Source of the DNA: UBA685 sp049890215
GTDB lineage: Bacteria; Pseudomonadota; Alphaproteobacteria; Puniceispirillales; Puniceispirillaceae
DNA length: 64,000 nt
Assembly: GCA_049890215.1 (NCBI GenBank)
Contig: JBMHBX010000038.1
Coordinates: forward strand, 1 to 64,000
Direction of reading: 5' to 3'
A program made the position numbers and the translations under genes. The notes beneath the pieces were generated by a model, which worked only from the letters and a program-made list of their open reading frames with translations, was not told where the DNA came from and ran no database searches. Below are positions 25,584 through 34,862 of this stretch, one piece after another. Numbering within the stretch: position 1 is the first letter of the stretch; each line of letters starts with the position of its first letter.

Positions 25584-27131
25584 CTACATCGCCTCTGGTG
25601 GCAGGTGAATGTTGAAACGTTCCCGGATCATCATATCCGTTGCGTCATCCACATAAGCTTCTCTTGGTGCCCCAAGGATTTCTTTGACTTTTTGTTTGGC
25701 GATACCCCATGCGTCAGGCGATCCTGACTCAGCCCAGATGGTTGGGTTATCTCTGTTAGCCAGCTTTGGATAGTAATAATCACGAAGCATAGATCCCATT
25801 GTCTGCTCTCCGCCAAGGAAATGACCATCATTCATAACATGATTAATAATGGCATCATAACCAAGAGTCTCTTCAGAGACTTCAAATCCTCTGATCGTGC
25901 GCTGAATATTGGCGATCATCTCATTATCAAGCATCATTGCTTCAAAAGAGACCCCTAACAGGCTTGCCATCATACCAGCTGATTCATAGACAAGATTGGC
26001 ACCTGCAAGACCGGCAGCAGTGGCAGATAAAGTCTTTTCTGCACCCATTTGTGCATCCACAGCCTTGGCATCTGCCATAGAGGTGGCCACACCGCCAACA
26101 AGGCCCAGATAATTTGCGATTTGGGCAGCGCCTGCATTCAGCACTGAAATCTCTCCGCCAGAGCCGGAAAAAGAGCCTGTGCGCAAATCAACCACAAAAG
26201 GCCAGTTTGAAAAAATGACCTGATGGCCTCTGCTAAAGGCATTAATCATCATCAATGCCGCTAATGCCTCAGCTGTTGTCTGGACAAGCATGCCTGCCAG
26301 TGGGGCAGGGGCTGTTGCACCTGCCTGCGCTGCAATGATCGCATTTACCGGCATGTTATATTTCACCACTTCACGTGCGATTGCCACCGCATCTTCGCCA
26401 TAGCGCATCGGTGACAAAATAGACGTCAAATGCACCTTGCAAAACGGACGTTCTTTGAATTTACCTTCGCCGCCTGCCACAAGGTCAAATAATTCCATAA
26501 CAGGCGCAACACTCTCTGCCACATTAAAGCTTGTGCCAATATGTTTTGACGTCCCTGAACATAAAGAATAGGCCTGATTAATATCAGCCTCCACGATATC
26601 TTCTATGTCTGTGCCAACACAGGTGCGTGAAAACCATGCCAGATTTTCAAGCTTATCGCCCAATTTTGCAAAATTATAAACATCCTGGACAGTGGACGGA
26701 CGATAAAGCTGTGTGTCGATATCAAGTGTCTGAACAGCAGCGCCGGCTGTGCCAAAATAGACTTTCTGGCCGCCCACTTCGATATCATGTTTTGCCTCGC
26801 GTGCATGAAGTGTGAAATTTTTAGGTGTGCCTTCAATGATCTCTTCAACCAATTCACGCCGATAACATAACCTGCCATCTGCGTTCAAATGCGCTCCCAT
26901 TTTCAAAGCAGCTTCTTCCAGATAATCAGGCACTTCACCCATGCCCAGATTTTCAAGAAGACGAAAGGCGGTATCAACAATATCTTTGATATTTTGTTCA
27001 CTCAAAGGCTGATAAGTGCCACCAATCTGGCCCGGAGGGCAAGGATGCGGAATAGCGCCTTCTGTTTGTCTTTGCTGGTGCCTTGCCGCGCGGCCGGCGC
27101 CACGTTTTCCACGTCCGTTATTTGTTGCCAT
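25584..27131 (-). CDS. Trimethylamine methyltransferase (MttB)-family protein, non-pyrrolysine type
   Basis: 515 aa covering the MttB fold from about residue 35. The N-terminal 25 residues are basic and Gly/Arg-rich (GRGKRGAGRAARHQQRQ), a feature of many alphaproteobacterial paralogues. There is no in-frame TAG, so no pyrrolysine; it belongs with MtgB-like glycine betaine methyltransferases and relatives. Such enzymes move a methyl group from a quaternary amine to a corrinoid protein, but no corrinoid protein (MtgC/MttC-like) gene is in this window. It is the first gene of a two-gene unit with the DegT aminotransferase. Its promoter should lie in 27132-27311. Substrate not assignable. Confidence 0.85.
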   Translation of the reverse strand: MATNNGRGKRGAGRAARHQQRQTEGAIPHPCPPGQIGGTYQPLSEQNIKDIVDTAFRLLENLGMGEVPDYLEEAALKMGAHLNADGRLCYRRELVEEIIEGTPKNFTLHAREAKHDIEVGGQKVYFGTAGAAVQTLDIDTQLYRPSTVQDVYNFAKLGDKLENLAWFSRTCVGTDIEDIVEADINQAYSLCSGTSKHIGTSFNVAESVAPVMELFDLVAGGEGKFKERPFCKVHLTSILSPMRYGEDAVAIAREVVKYNMPVNAIIAAQAGATAPAPLAGMLVQTTAEALAALMMINAFSRGHQVIFSNWPFVVDLRTGSFSGSGGEISVLNAGAAQIANYLGLVGGVATSMADAKAVDAQMGAEKTLSATAAGLAGANLVYESAGMMASLLGVSFEAMMLDNEMIANIQRTIRGFEVSEETLGYDAIINHVMNDGHFLGGEQTMGSMLRDYYYPKLANRDNPTIWAESGSPDAWGIAKQKVKEILGAPREAYVDDATDMMIRERFNIHLPPEAM

Positions 27132-27311
27132 GACTAACCACCCTTGCCTCGTTGAAACAGATCATAACTGGCAGCCTTTTGGTCGTTGACAATACCAATT
27201 GCCACACGCAACACCCATCAGGCTTAACAGGTGAACATTACTCTTATTTTTGGAAAAGAAAATCAAAAAATATCACGGATTGGAATTATTTTTGACAGGG
27301 GAAAACAGCCT

Positions 27312-28286
27312 TTATTCCTTTGGTTTTCCGATATGTTGTTCGCCGCGCTTTTGCGCCAGTCTGACTTGCTTTTGGCGCATTTCGTAACGCTCTTTTTGTG
27401 CCTTGGTTTTGGTATCGTGACAATGATGGCATGACAGGCCGGGCAAATAGGTCTCTTTTTCTCTGTCTTGTTCTGTTAATGGCATGCGGCAGGCAAAGCA
27501 TAGCTCATATTTGCCTTTGGTAAGATTATGATCGACTGATACGCGATTATCAAAGACAAAACATTCACCCTTCCAAAGAGACTCTTCTGCCGGGACATCT
27601 TCGAAATATTTCAATATGCCACCTTTGAGGTGATAGACATCCTCAAAGCCATATTGACGCATAAGGGCTGTGGATTTCTCGCATCTGATCCCGCCAGTGC
27701 AAAACATGGCTAATTTTTTTGGCTTCTCTTCGGCGGGCAAATCAGCCAGCTCACGCGCCCATTTGGGAAATTCGCGAAAATTGGTTGTGTTGGGATCAAC
27801 CGCCCCCTCAAAGGTGCCAATGGCTGTTTCATAATGATTTCTTGTATCCACCACCATCGTATCAGGATCAGAAATCAGCGCATTCCAGTCTTTGGGTTCA
27901 ACATATGTACCTGCATTTTGAGACGGGTAGATATCTTCGCAGCCCATGGTCACAATTTCTTTTTTCAGCCGGACTTTCATCCTGTGAAAAGGCCGCTCTG
28001 TGTAAAGGGCATATTTAATGGCGACATCGGAAAAACAGGGCTTATCACGCAACCATTCAACAAAACAGCTCATATCTTCATAACGCGCTGATACCGTGCC
28101 ATTCAGGCCTTCAGTAGCAAGCAGTAATGTGCCCATCATATTTGTTTTGCTGCATATAGCACGCAACTCTGCCTGCCAGTCCGGTAAATCTTCCAGGACC
28201 ACAAATTTATAAAGCGCAGCGACCACAAAGCCAGTATCAGTGTCTGGCTTTGGTATCTCATCATTATGTGCCGGTGATAATGTCAT
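27312..28286 (-). CDS. trhO: tRNA uridine-34 hydroxylase, rhodanese-like (TrhO/YceA)
   Basis: 324 aa from the ATG at 28286; a TTG at 28349 would add a stretch not seen in homologues. N-terminal acylphosphatase-like part (about residues 15-110), then a rhodanese domain with the active-site Cys in FCTGGIRCEKST (about 185), then a Cys-rich C-terminal region (CFACRMPL and CHHCHD) resembling a zinc site. TrhO forms 5-hydroxyuridine at the wobble position of tRNA, the precursor of mo5U/cmo5U. Monocistronic, and divergent from the amino-acid importer operon. Confidence 0.9.
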   Translation of the reverse strand: MTLSPAHNDEIPKPDTDTGFVVAALYKFVVLEDLPDWQAELRAICSKTNMMGTLLLATEGLNGTVSARYEDMSCFVEWLRDKPCFSDVAIKYALYTERPFHRMKVRLKKEIVTMGCEDIYPSQNAGTYVEPKDWNALISDPDTMVVDTRNHYETAIGTFEGAVDPNTTNFREFPKWARELADLPAEEKPKKLAMFCTGGIRCEKSTALMRQYGFEDVYHLKGGILKYFEDVPAEESLWKGECFVFDNRVSVDHNLTKGKYELCFACRMPLTEQDREKETYLPGLSCHHCHDTKTKAQKERYEMRQKQVRLAQKRGEQHIGKPKE

Positions 28287-28446
28287 GATGTTACAGGTCA
28301 GTTTTGTCAAAATTTGGCACAGCTTAATGCGAAGTGTCTGTTGTTGCAAGACACCTGCATGCTTCTATAAACTTCTCTTGTGCCACCATGATTGCTAAGA
28401 TAAAACAAACAACAGGAATTTTGTGTAAAAACAGGCAGGAATCATT

Positions 28447-29256
28447 GTGGGCGTATCAGCCAAATCATCTTCTGAGGCCACATCATCTTCTGAGATTGTG
28501 ATAGAATTACGCGATTTGCACAAACGCTTTGGCGCGCTGGACGTGCTAAGGGGTGTCAATCTCACTGCCAGAAAAGGAGAGGTGATTTCCTTAATCGGCT
28601 CCTCAGGCTCTGGCAAGTCTACCATGCTGCGTTGCGCTAATCTTCTTGAATATGCACAAGAAGGTGATGTCATCATTGAAGGGGCCAAGGTAAGCTGGTC
28701 AGAGCAGGCAGATGAAAGAGTGCCCTCAGACGCAAAGCAGGTTCTGTCTATCCGCACCAATTTATCAATGGTCTTTCAGCAATTTAACTTATGGTCTCAT
28801 TTGACAATTTTGCAAAATGTCACTGAAGCACCTGTGAGTGTGCTTGGCCAGGATCGCAAACAAGCAGAAGAACAGGCATTGCATTGGCTTGAAAAAGTGG
28901 GCATTGCAGATAAGGCAGAGGCCTTTCCGTCTCAGTTATCAGGCGGCCAACAACAACGCGCTGCGATTGCGCGTGCGCTTGCTATGTCGCCTCGTGCCTT
29001 GTTGTTTGATGAGCCTACCTCAGCTCTGGATCCGGAGCTCGAACAAGAAGTTGTGAAAGTCATTAAACAACTAGCGGGCGAGGGTCGTACTATGATATTA
29101 GTGACTCATGATATGAATTTGGCCAAAGATGTATCTGACAAAGTTGTGTTCCTGCATCAGGGAATTATCGAAGAAGAAGGCACACCAGAAGCGATATTCC
29201 AAAAGCCGAAATCAAAACGTTTGAAACAGTTTTTAAGTGCAACGGTTTCAACTTAA
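28447..29256 (+). CDS. aotP: Polar amino acid (arginine-type) ABC transporter ATPase
   Basis: 269 aa, GTG start with AGGA seven bases upstream. Walker A GSSGSGKST (about residues 52-60), ABC signature LSGGQQQRAAIARA (about 165-178), Walker B ALLFDEPTSALDP (about 185), H-loop VTHDMN. The ATPase falls with HisP/OccP/AotP by its length and its HKRFGALDVLRGV start. The following genes give the order P-J-Q-M-O, like the Pseudomonas aot arginine/ornithine system but with the ATPase first. Gene name by analogy; substrate not proven. Confidence 0.85.
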   Translation: MGVSAKSSSEATSSSEIVIELRDLHKRFGALDVLRGVNLTARKGEVISLIGSSGSGKSTMLRCANLLEYAQEGDVIIEGAKVSWSEQADERVPSDAKQVLSIRTNLSMVFQQFNLWSHLTILQNVTEAPVSVLGQDRKQAEEQALHWLEKVGIADKAEAFPSQLSGGQQQRAAIARALAMSPRALLFDEPTSALDPELEQEVVKVIKQLAGEGRTMILVTHDMNLAKDVSDKVVFLHQGIIEEEGTPEAIFQKPKSKRLKQFLSATVST

Positions 29257-29302
29257 AAAATCGATCAAAAAGCACTTTAGTTTGTCATATGAGGAGAGTG
29301 AC

Positions 29303-30025
29303 ATGAAAAAAATCTTACTAGGCCTTGCAGCGGTTGCATTAATGGCTGGTCCGGCAATGGCGGATAAAGTGCGCATGGGCACAGAAGGCGCCTACCCTCC
29401 CTATAACTTCATCAATGATTCAGGTGAAGTAGACGGGTTTGAACGTGAGCTTGGCGATGAGCTGTGTAAGCGTGCAAAGCTTGATTGTGAATGGGTCACA
29501 AATGAATGGGATTCTATCATCCCGAACCTTAAATCAGGCAATTATGATACCATTATCGCAGGCATGTCTATCACAGCCGAACGTGATAAGGTCATTGACT
29601 TTACGCAAGATTACATTCCGCCATCACCATCAGCTTATGCTGCTATGTCTGGCGGGTCTGTTGACATTAATGGCGGCGTTATCGCAGCACAAACAGGCAC
29701 AATTCAGGCAAGCCACATTGCAGCTTCAGGCGCAACTTTGGCTGAGTATAAAACACCTGATGAGACAATCGCAGCTGTCAAAAATGGCGAAGCAGATGCT
29801 GTATTGGCTGATAAAGAATTCCTGGCACCATTTGTGGCTGAATCAGGCGGCGACATGGTCTTTGTCGGTGAAGTGCCACTTGGCGGCGGCATTGGCATGG
29901 GCGTGCGCGAATCAGATGGCGATCTGAAAGCCAAGATGGACGCAGCGATTGCATCTGTAAAGGCTGATGGTTCATTGAACACAATGATCAAAAAATGGTT
30001 CGGTGACGAAGCACAAACTTACTAA
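29303..30025 (+). CDS. aotJ: Periplasmic arginine/lysine/ornithine-type binding protein
   Basis: 240 aa. Signal peptide MKKILLGLAAVALMAGPAMA, then the mature family-3 solute-binding protein. Its MGTEGAYPPYNF start, ISGF-like DGFERELGDELCKR, and WDSIIPNLKSGNYDTIIAGMS are typical of lysine-arginine-ornithine binding proteins. GAGGAG sits 7 bases before the ATG at 29303; the longer frame reaches back into the ATPase gene. Delivers cationic or polar amino acids to the permeases downstream. A strong hairpin follows the gene. Confidence 0.9.
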   Translation: MKKILLGLAAVALMAGPAMADKVRMGTEGAYPPYNFINDSGEVDGFERELGDELCKRAKLDCEWVTNEWDSIIPNLKSGNYDTIIAGMSITAERDKVIDFTQDYIPPSPSAYAAMSGGSVDINGGVIAAQTGTIQASHIAASGATLAEYKTPDETIAAVKNGEADAVLADKEFLAPFVAESGGDMVFVGEVPLGGGIGMGVRESDGDLKAKMDAAIASVKADGSLNTMIKKWFGDEAQTY

Positions 30026-30092
30026 GCCTCTCATGGGCCGGCTTTGTAGCGCTCGCTTTGCGACTGTCTGAAAGCTGAGATACTATTTTGAC

Positions 30093-30129
30093 AAAAGAAG
30101 GCTGTTATCATGATGGCCTTCTTTTTTTT
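30093..30129 (+). terminator. Hairpin with T-run between binding-protein and permease genes
   Basis: AAAAGAAGGC and GCCTTCTTTT form a 10-pair stem with a 13-base loop, followed by further T residues (TTTTC). It stands inside the operon, so partial termination would lower permease expression relative to the binding protein. Confidence 0.75.
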
Positions 30130-30176
30130 CAATGCGTAACATTCGCATAGATGAATTAGGGAATAAGAGCGGCAAA

Positions 30177-31055
30177 ATGACAGCGTTTTTTGCCTGTGAG
30201 GCGCCAAAATCACTAGAAGGTCTGGCCTGGCTTGCCTGCTATCTTACCACTGGCAAACATATGGCTTTTTATAGCTCCTTTGTGACCGTCATCATCTTGC
30301 TTGCTGTCACAGCGCCTCTTGCGATGATATTTGGTTTTGGTGGTGCTTTGGCCGCCAGGTCACCGGCGCGTCTGTTGCGGTGGTTTGGCAAAGGGTATAT
30401 CGCGATGGTACGCGGTGTGCCTGATATTGTGTTTTTCTTATTCATGCCGATTGCCATTGATCAGGCGCTTGAATATGCGCGCCATAAAATCTTATGTCCG
30501 CAGGTGACAGATCCCATCAGGCAGGGCAGTGATTTTGTGGTTTGTAAAATAGCAAAATTGCCGCTTAGCGCTTCTGAGCAATGGGTACATGAGATTTATG
30601 GATTTGCGCTTGCTTGTGTGTCTTTTGCCATTATCTTTGGCGCTTTTGCCGGCAATATTTTATTTGGCGCCATGAAAGCGGTGCCAAAGGCGCAAATTGA
30701 AACAGGCGCTGCTTACGGGATGACAAATCGTATCATCTTCCGGCGTATTATCTTTCCGCAAATGTGGCTCTATGCTTTGCCTGGCTTATCGAATTTATGG
30801 CAGATATTGATCAAGGCAACACCGTTATTATTCCTTCTTGGGGTTGAGGATATCGTTTATTGGGCGCGTGAATTAGGCGGCGCCAAAACTTCTGCCTTTG
30901 ATTATCCGCACCCTGACTGGCGCTTATGGTATTTTCTGGTTCTTTTGGTTTTTTACCTGCTGCTAACCTATGGATCTGAGACAATATTTTCACGCCTCAT
31001 TCGCAAAGCTGATTATACGACCATGCAATCATCAGATAGCGGAGCCGCAAAATGA
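30177..31055 (+). CDS. aotQ: Polar amino acid ABC permease, HisQ/AotQ-like
   Basis: 292 aa from the ATG at 30177 (AAGAG upstream); an ATG at 30132 would overlap the terminator tail. Inner-membrane permease with about five spans and the EAA-type loop GAMKAVPKAQIETGAAYGMT (about residues 175-195). Between spans is a larger loop with two Cys (residues about 105-140) than in compact HisQ proteins. It pairs with the HisM-like permease, overlapping it by 4 bases. Confidence 0.85.
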   Translation: MTAFFACEAPKSLEGLAWLACYLTTGKHMAFYSSFVTVIILLAVTAPLAMIFGFGGALAARSPARLLRWFGKGYIAMVRGVPDIVFFLFMPIAIDQALEYARHKILCPQVTDPIRQGSDFVVCKIAKLPLSASEQWVHEIYGFALACVSFAIIFGAFAGNILFGAMKAVPKAQIETGAAYGMTNRIIFRRIIFPQMWLYALPGLSNLWQILIKATPLLFLLGVEDIVYWARELGGAKTSAFDYPHPDWRLWYFLVLLVFYLLLTYGSETIFSRLIRKADYTTMQSSDSGAAK

Positions 31056-31894
31056 TGGCCTGTCTTGAAACACTGCAAGCCTATGGGTTGCGCTCGGTTG
31101 GCATAGGCGAGCGCTTATTACCAAAAGCAGATATCACCTTATGTGAACAAATCGTTCTAATCGGCTCTGGCATGATCTGGAATGTCTATTTCGGGATCTT
31201 AGCTTTGTTTTTCGGGTTCTTTTTTGCCACCTTGCTTGCTTGTGGCAAGGCAAGTTCCAATCCCATGTTCCAAAAGCCTGCCAGAGGCTTTATCTTTATA
31301 TTCCGCGGCTCACCATTATTTATTCAATTTTTCCTGGCCTATGAAGCCTTTGTGTTATTGCCCAAAGTTGGCATCATTCTTGATTTTGGGTTTGTGGTCA
31401 TAGATGCACAAACAAGATGGCTTACCAAAGCATGGCTTGGGGCGCTGATTGTTTTATTTTTGAATACCTCTGCCTATTCTGCTGAGATTTTTTATGGCGC
31501 TTTGCGCGGTGTGCCCAAAGGTGACCGTGAGGCAGCAGATGCCTATGGGCTGACAGGGTGGCGCAAATTCAGGGTTATCATCTGGCCAACCATGTTGCGG
31601 CTGGCATGGCCTGCCTATACCAATGAGGCGATTTTTATGTTTCATGCGACCACTTTGGTTTTCTTTTCAGGCTTCCCTGCCTGGCGTCAGGCAGGTGATG
31701 CGCTCTACTACGCCAGTTATTTTGCGGATAAGACCTTTAATCCGTTCATCCCTTATCCGATTGTTGCTGTGTATTTTGTCCTGTGGACGTTAATTGTGAT
31801 AGGGTTATTTGCTTTGATTGGCAGGCGCCTGAACCGGCATTTGCCATCTCAGCACGTCCCGCGGACATCTTTCAAATGGAATATGATGCGCTAG
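31052..31894 (+). CDS. aotM: Polar amino acid ABC permease, HisM/AotM-like
   Basis: 280 aa inner-membrane protein. Core motifs: FIFRGSPLFIQFFLAYEA (about residues 80-97) and the EAA loop YGALRGVPKGDREAADAYGL (about 150-170). About five membrane spans. ATGA overlap with the preceding permease gene. Together with AotQ it forms the heterodimeric channel powered by AotP. Confidence 0.85.
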   Translation: MMACLETLQAYGLRSVGIGERLLPKADITLCEQIVLIGSGMIWNVYFGILALFFGFFFATLLACGKASSNPMFQKPARGFIFIFRGSPLFIQFFLAYEAFVLLPKVGIILDFGFVVIDAQTRWLTKAWLGALIVLFLNTSAYSAEIFYGALRGVPKGDREAADAYGLTGWRKFRVIIWPTMLRLAWPAYTNEAIFMFHATTLVFFSGFPAWRQAGDALYYASYFADKTFNPFIPYPIVAVYFVLWTLIVIGLFALIGRRLNRHLPSQHVPRTSFKWNMMR

Positions 31895-31907
31895 AGGTTT
31901 TCTATTT

Positions 31908-33047
31908 ATGACTTTGACAAAACATCATCTGGCAGGTGATACCCCGACCGCAAGCTTTGAGATCGCCGTTTATGAATTTGGCCGCCAAACAAAGGGGCCG
32001 AAAATTTATCTGCAAGCTGGCATGCACGCAGATGAACATCCCGGCATGCTGATATTGCATCATCTGATCACAAGGCTTAAAGAGGCCGAAAAAGCAGGCA
32101 CCTTAGCTGCCCATTTCGTGATTTTGCCAATGGTCAATCCGCTTGGCATGGCGCATTTATCATTTCATATGCATCGTGGCAGATATCATCCGGAAAATGG
32201 ATTGAATTATAACAGGGGCTGGCCTGATTTTTCATCATGGCTGACGGACCAGCCAGAATTTGTCTCAGCTCTTGGTGATAAGGCAGAGGAAAATAAACTG
32301 CTTGTGCGGCGTTGGCTGTCTCAATGGCTGTCTTTGATGCCAAGGACCACTGCTTTGGACAAACAGCGCCATTTCGTGATGTCTCACTGTTATGATGCTG
32401 ATATGGTTCTGGATTTGCATTGTGATGATATGGCATTAAATCACATATTTATCGTGCCTCAGAATTTGCCGCGATATCAGGGCCTTGCTGACAGGCTTGG
32501 GTCTGTGGCGACCTTAACGGCCGAAGATTCAGGTGGCGGCTCATTTGATGAGGTCTGGTCTGGTTTATGGGTTGCGCTTGCCAAAACATTTCCTGACCAT
32601 GCTTGGCCTGAACCTGTTTTGTCAGCCACTCTGGAATATCGCGGTCAGGCTGATGTATCTGATGCGCTCGCTGTTCAGGATGCCAGAAATTTATTTGATT
32701 TTTTCTGTGATGAAGGTCTGATTACCACTGCGCCTTCTTGCCCCGTCAGCCCAAGCGCTCCGCCAACGCAGCTGTCAGCCTGTGAAATCATAAGAGTGCA
32801 GCAATCAGGTCTGATTGCCTATCATGCCGCCTTAGGTGATGTTGTAAAATCAGGCGATCATATTGCTGATTTGGTGCGCCTTGACGGTCCGGCACCTTTG
32901 CAAGAAAGAGTGCCTGTTTATGCTGGCACAGATGGTGTTATTTTCTCGATGTTGCAAAGCAAATATGTGTGGCCTGGCACCTCTATTGCCAAGATTGCAG
33001 GAAAACAGCCTCTTGCCTCTCGTACAGGCTATTTGCTCGAAGATTAA
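31908..33047 (+). CDS. aotO: Succinylglutamate desuccinylase/aspartoacylase-family protein (AotO-like)
   Basis: 379 aa of the AstE/AspA zinc-carboxypeptidase family. The zinc motif H-x2-E is in GMHADEHPG (about residues 38-46), the substrate-binding Asn-Arg in LNYNRGW, and a second His in DLHCDD (about 175). A C-terminal beta domain (about 290-379) resembles a biotinyl/lipoyl-like fold. A homologue (aotO) sits in the same place in the Pseudomonas aot operon, supporting a role in trimming N-acylated or amide derivatives of the imported amino acid. It ends with a 4-base overlap with the convergent peroxidase gene. Confidence 0.8.
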   Translation: MTLTKHHLAGDTPTASFEIAVYEFGRQTKGPKIYLQAGMHADEHPGMLILHHLITRLKEAEKAGTLAAHFVILPMVNPLGMAHLSFHMHRGRYHPENGLNYNRGWPDFSSWLTDQPEFVSALGDKAEENKLLVRRWLSQWLSLMPRTTALDKQRHFVMSHCYDADMVLDLHCDDMALNHIFIVPQNLPRYQGLADRLGSVATLTAEDSGGGSFDEVWSGLWVALAKTFPDHAWPEPVLSATLEYRGQADVSDALAVQDARNLFDFFCDEGLITTAPSCPVSPSAPPTQLSACEIIRVQQSGLIAYHAALGDVVKSGDHIADLVRLDGPAPLQERVPVYAGTDGVIFSMLQSKYVWPGTSIAKIAGKQPLASRTGYLLED

Positions 33048-33604
33048 AAAGCGCTTTCAATGGCCGCGATCACCTTTGGTGAATCAGGTTTGGTAACAGT
33101 GGAAAACCAGTCCACGATCATGCCATCTGTGCCGATAAGGTATTTGTGAAAATTCCATTTTGGCCTGCCGGCATATCCTGTTTGTGCTTTTGCCCATTGA
33201 TAAAAATCATGCGCCTCATCACCTTTGATTTTGATTTTATCTGTCATAGGAAAGGTGATGTTAAAATTCACTTCACAAAATGTCTGAATCTCTTCTGCTG
33301 TGCCTGTCTCTTGCTTGCCAAAATCATTTGACGGCACGCCTATCACGACAAGACCGCTATCTTTGAATTTGTCATAAACAGCCTGAAGCGCGTCATATTG
33401 CGGGGTGAAACCACATTGAGAGGCTGTATTCACAATCAATAAGGGGCGCCCGCGATAGGCGTTCAAATCCAATGTGCCACCATCAATGGCGGGAAACGAA
33501 AAATCATATGCTGTTATCAAAGTGGCATTTGTTGCCGCAGAAGAAACACTCATGAAACTAAATCCTATTGAGACAAAAGCGTATATAAACCGAAAAAATG
33601 ACAT
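33044..33604 (-). CDS. Glutathione peroxidase family protein, exported or membrane-anchored
   Basis: 186 aa with a hydrophobic N-terminal segment (about residues 3-24, FIYAFVSIGFSFMSVSSAA) that looks like a signal peptide, so probably periplasmic. The catalytic Cys is in NTASQCGFTPQY (about residue 64), the Gln in DFGKQETG, and the Trp-Asn pair in KWNFHKYLI, completing the tetrad. It reduces peroxides using thioredoxin or glutathione. Convergent with aotO; monocistronic. Confidence 0.92.
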   Translation of the reverse strand: MSFFRFIYAFVSIGFSFMSVSSAATNATLITAYDFSFPAIDGGTLDLNAYRGRPLLIVNTASQCGFTPQYDALQAVYDKFKDSGLVVIGVPSNDFGKQETGTAEEIQTFCEVNFNITFPMTDKIKIKGDEAHDFYQWAKAQTGYAGRPKWNFHKYLIGTDGMIVDWFSTVTKPDSPKVIAAIESAF

Positions 33605-33680
33605 AAAAAAAGACTCCTATAAGGGCGTCTTAGCAATTGATAAATCATAAAAATATTTACGACAGACAAGGTTATTTGGT

Positions 33681-34814
33681 TTATCTGGGTGAATGCCAAA
33701 CTTGCGAAAGCCAGCTTTCAACAAGTCGCCCACCGCCCATTTCAATGGCCGCATTTCGTAATTTCGCCATTGGACCTGACAGGCGCATCAGCCGGCCTGT
33801 TGCTTCTGCTTTATCAATAATCGGTGATAATGTGCGTGCGCGCTGAACGGCCCATTGGCTTGCCGCTTGTCTTAAATCACCTGTCTGCAAGAGCGCCAAA
33901 TGCAAGCTTGCGGCGTCTTCTAGTGTTTGGCCTGCGCCTTGCGCCAAATGAGGCGGCATAATATGAGCAGCATCCCCGACCACAATCAACCCATATTTGC
34001 GCCAGGTCGAAAGCTGGCTGGCAGAGGCAAGAGGCGTGCTATGCCAGTCAATAGCCTCATCACATAAAACAGATAAGCTATATGATTGCCCCAGATAGTG
34101 ACGGACAATATCGCTTGCCGGCCTGGCAAAAGCAGGGGTGCATAAAACAAGATTTATCAATGCGCCACCGGCAAAAGGATAGCTGACAAGATGAAAGCCC
34201 TCACCAAGCCATAATTGCGTGCGGGGCGCTGAAAAATGACGTGGCAGCTCGCCAGATGGGACCACAGCGCGCAATGCCTGCCTTGCTCCTTTGTCCTTAT
34301 GATCATGAGGCGCTATCATGCGGCGTGCCAGACCATTTTGACCATCTGCGCCGATGATAAGGCTCATAGGATGAACGGTGCCTGATTCAGATCGCACACA
34401 AGTGATATCCTGATTGCATGTCAGGTTGGTGACCATCTCATCACAAAAAGAAATCAAGGAATGCTGCCTTGCAAGTGCGAGCAAAGATTTGTGTAAATCA
34501 TGTCGCCCGACACTGGCATAATCACGTGCTTGTGGCCTATCATGGTCAATCACTGTCAGACAGCCATTGGTCCTCACAGAGCGAAGCTCAATCGCAGATA
34601 AGCGCATTAAATGCGGGCGTACAGCCTCCAGAGCGCCTAATTGTACCAAAGCGTCAAATCCATTTGGTGCTAATTGCAGAGCGCCTGGCAATTTGTCAGC
34701 GACTTTGCCAAAGATCGCTACCTGATAACCGGCATTTGCCACGCCAATCGCAGCAGACAGACCGGCTATGGCAGTGCCAATGATTCCAATTGTGCCGGAG
34801 CCCTTTGATTGCAT
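33681..34814 (-). CDS. FAD-dependent monooxygenase (salicylate hydroxylase/UbiH type)
   Basis: 377 aa class-A flavoprotein monooxygenase. The N-terminal dinucleotide motif reads GIIGTAIAGLSAAIG: the usual GxGxxG has Ala in place of the second Gly, an unusual change. The DG motif (IIGADGQNGLAR, about 155) and GD motif (LIVVGDAAHIMPPHLAQGAG, about 280-299) are intact. Such enzymes hydroxylate aromatic acids or related rings using NAD(P)H and O2. It is single, with no aromatic-pathway neighbours. Whether the Ala substitution weakens FAD binding cannot be judged from sequence. Confidence 0.82.
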   Translation of the reverse strand: MQSKGSGTIGIIGTAIAGLSAAIGVANAGYQVAIFGKVADKLPGALQLAPNGFDALVQLGALEAVRPHLMRLSAIELRSVRTNGCLTVIDHDRPQARDYASVGRHDLHKSLLALARQHSLISFCDEMVTNLTCNQDITCVRSESGTVHPMSLIIGADGQNGLARRMIAPHDHKDKGARQALRAVVPSGELPRHFSAPRTQLWLGEGFHLVSYPFAGGALINLVLCTPAFARPASDIVRHYLGQSYSLSVLCDEAIDWHSTPLASASQLSTWRKYGLIVVGDAAHIMPPHLAQGAGQTLEDAASLHLALLQTGDLRQAASQWAVQRARTLSPIIDKAEATGRLMRLSGPMAKLRNAAIEMGGGRLVESWLSQVWHSPR

Positions 34815-34862
34815 CTACATCACTCACATTACAAACAGACATCTTCAATTTAGAGCAGACAT

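Noticed and set aside
25584..27131. Possible pyrrolysine-containing trimethylamine methyltransferase
   Set aside because: The frame is open for 515 codons with no internal TAG, and the window has no pyl genes, so the non-pyrrolysine family is the right reading.
28395..28760. A 121-codon minus-strand frame opposite the aotP start
   Set aside because: It is antisense to the ATPase Walker A region and is explained by codon bias of that gene.
30132..30176. Start of the HisQ-like permease at 30132
   Set aside because: It lies against the T-run of the terminator hairpin with no ribosome site; 30177 is better placed.
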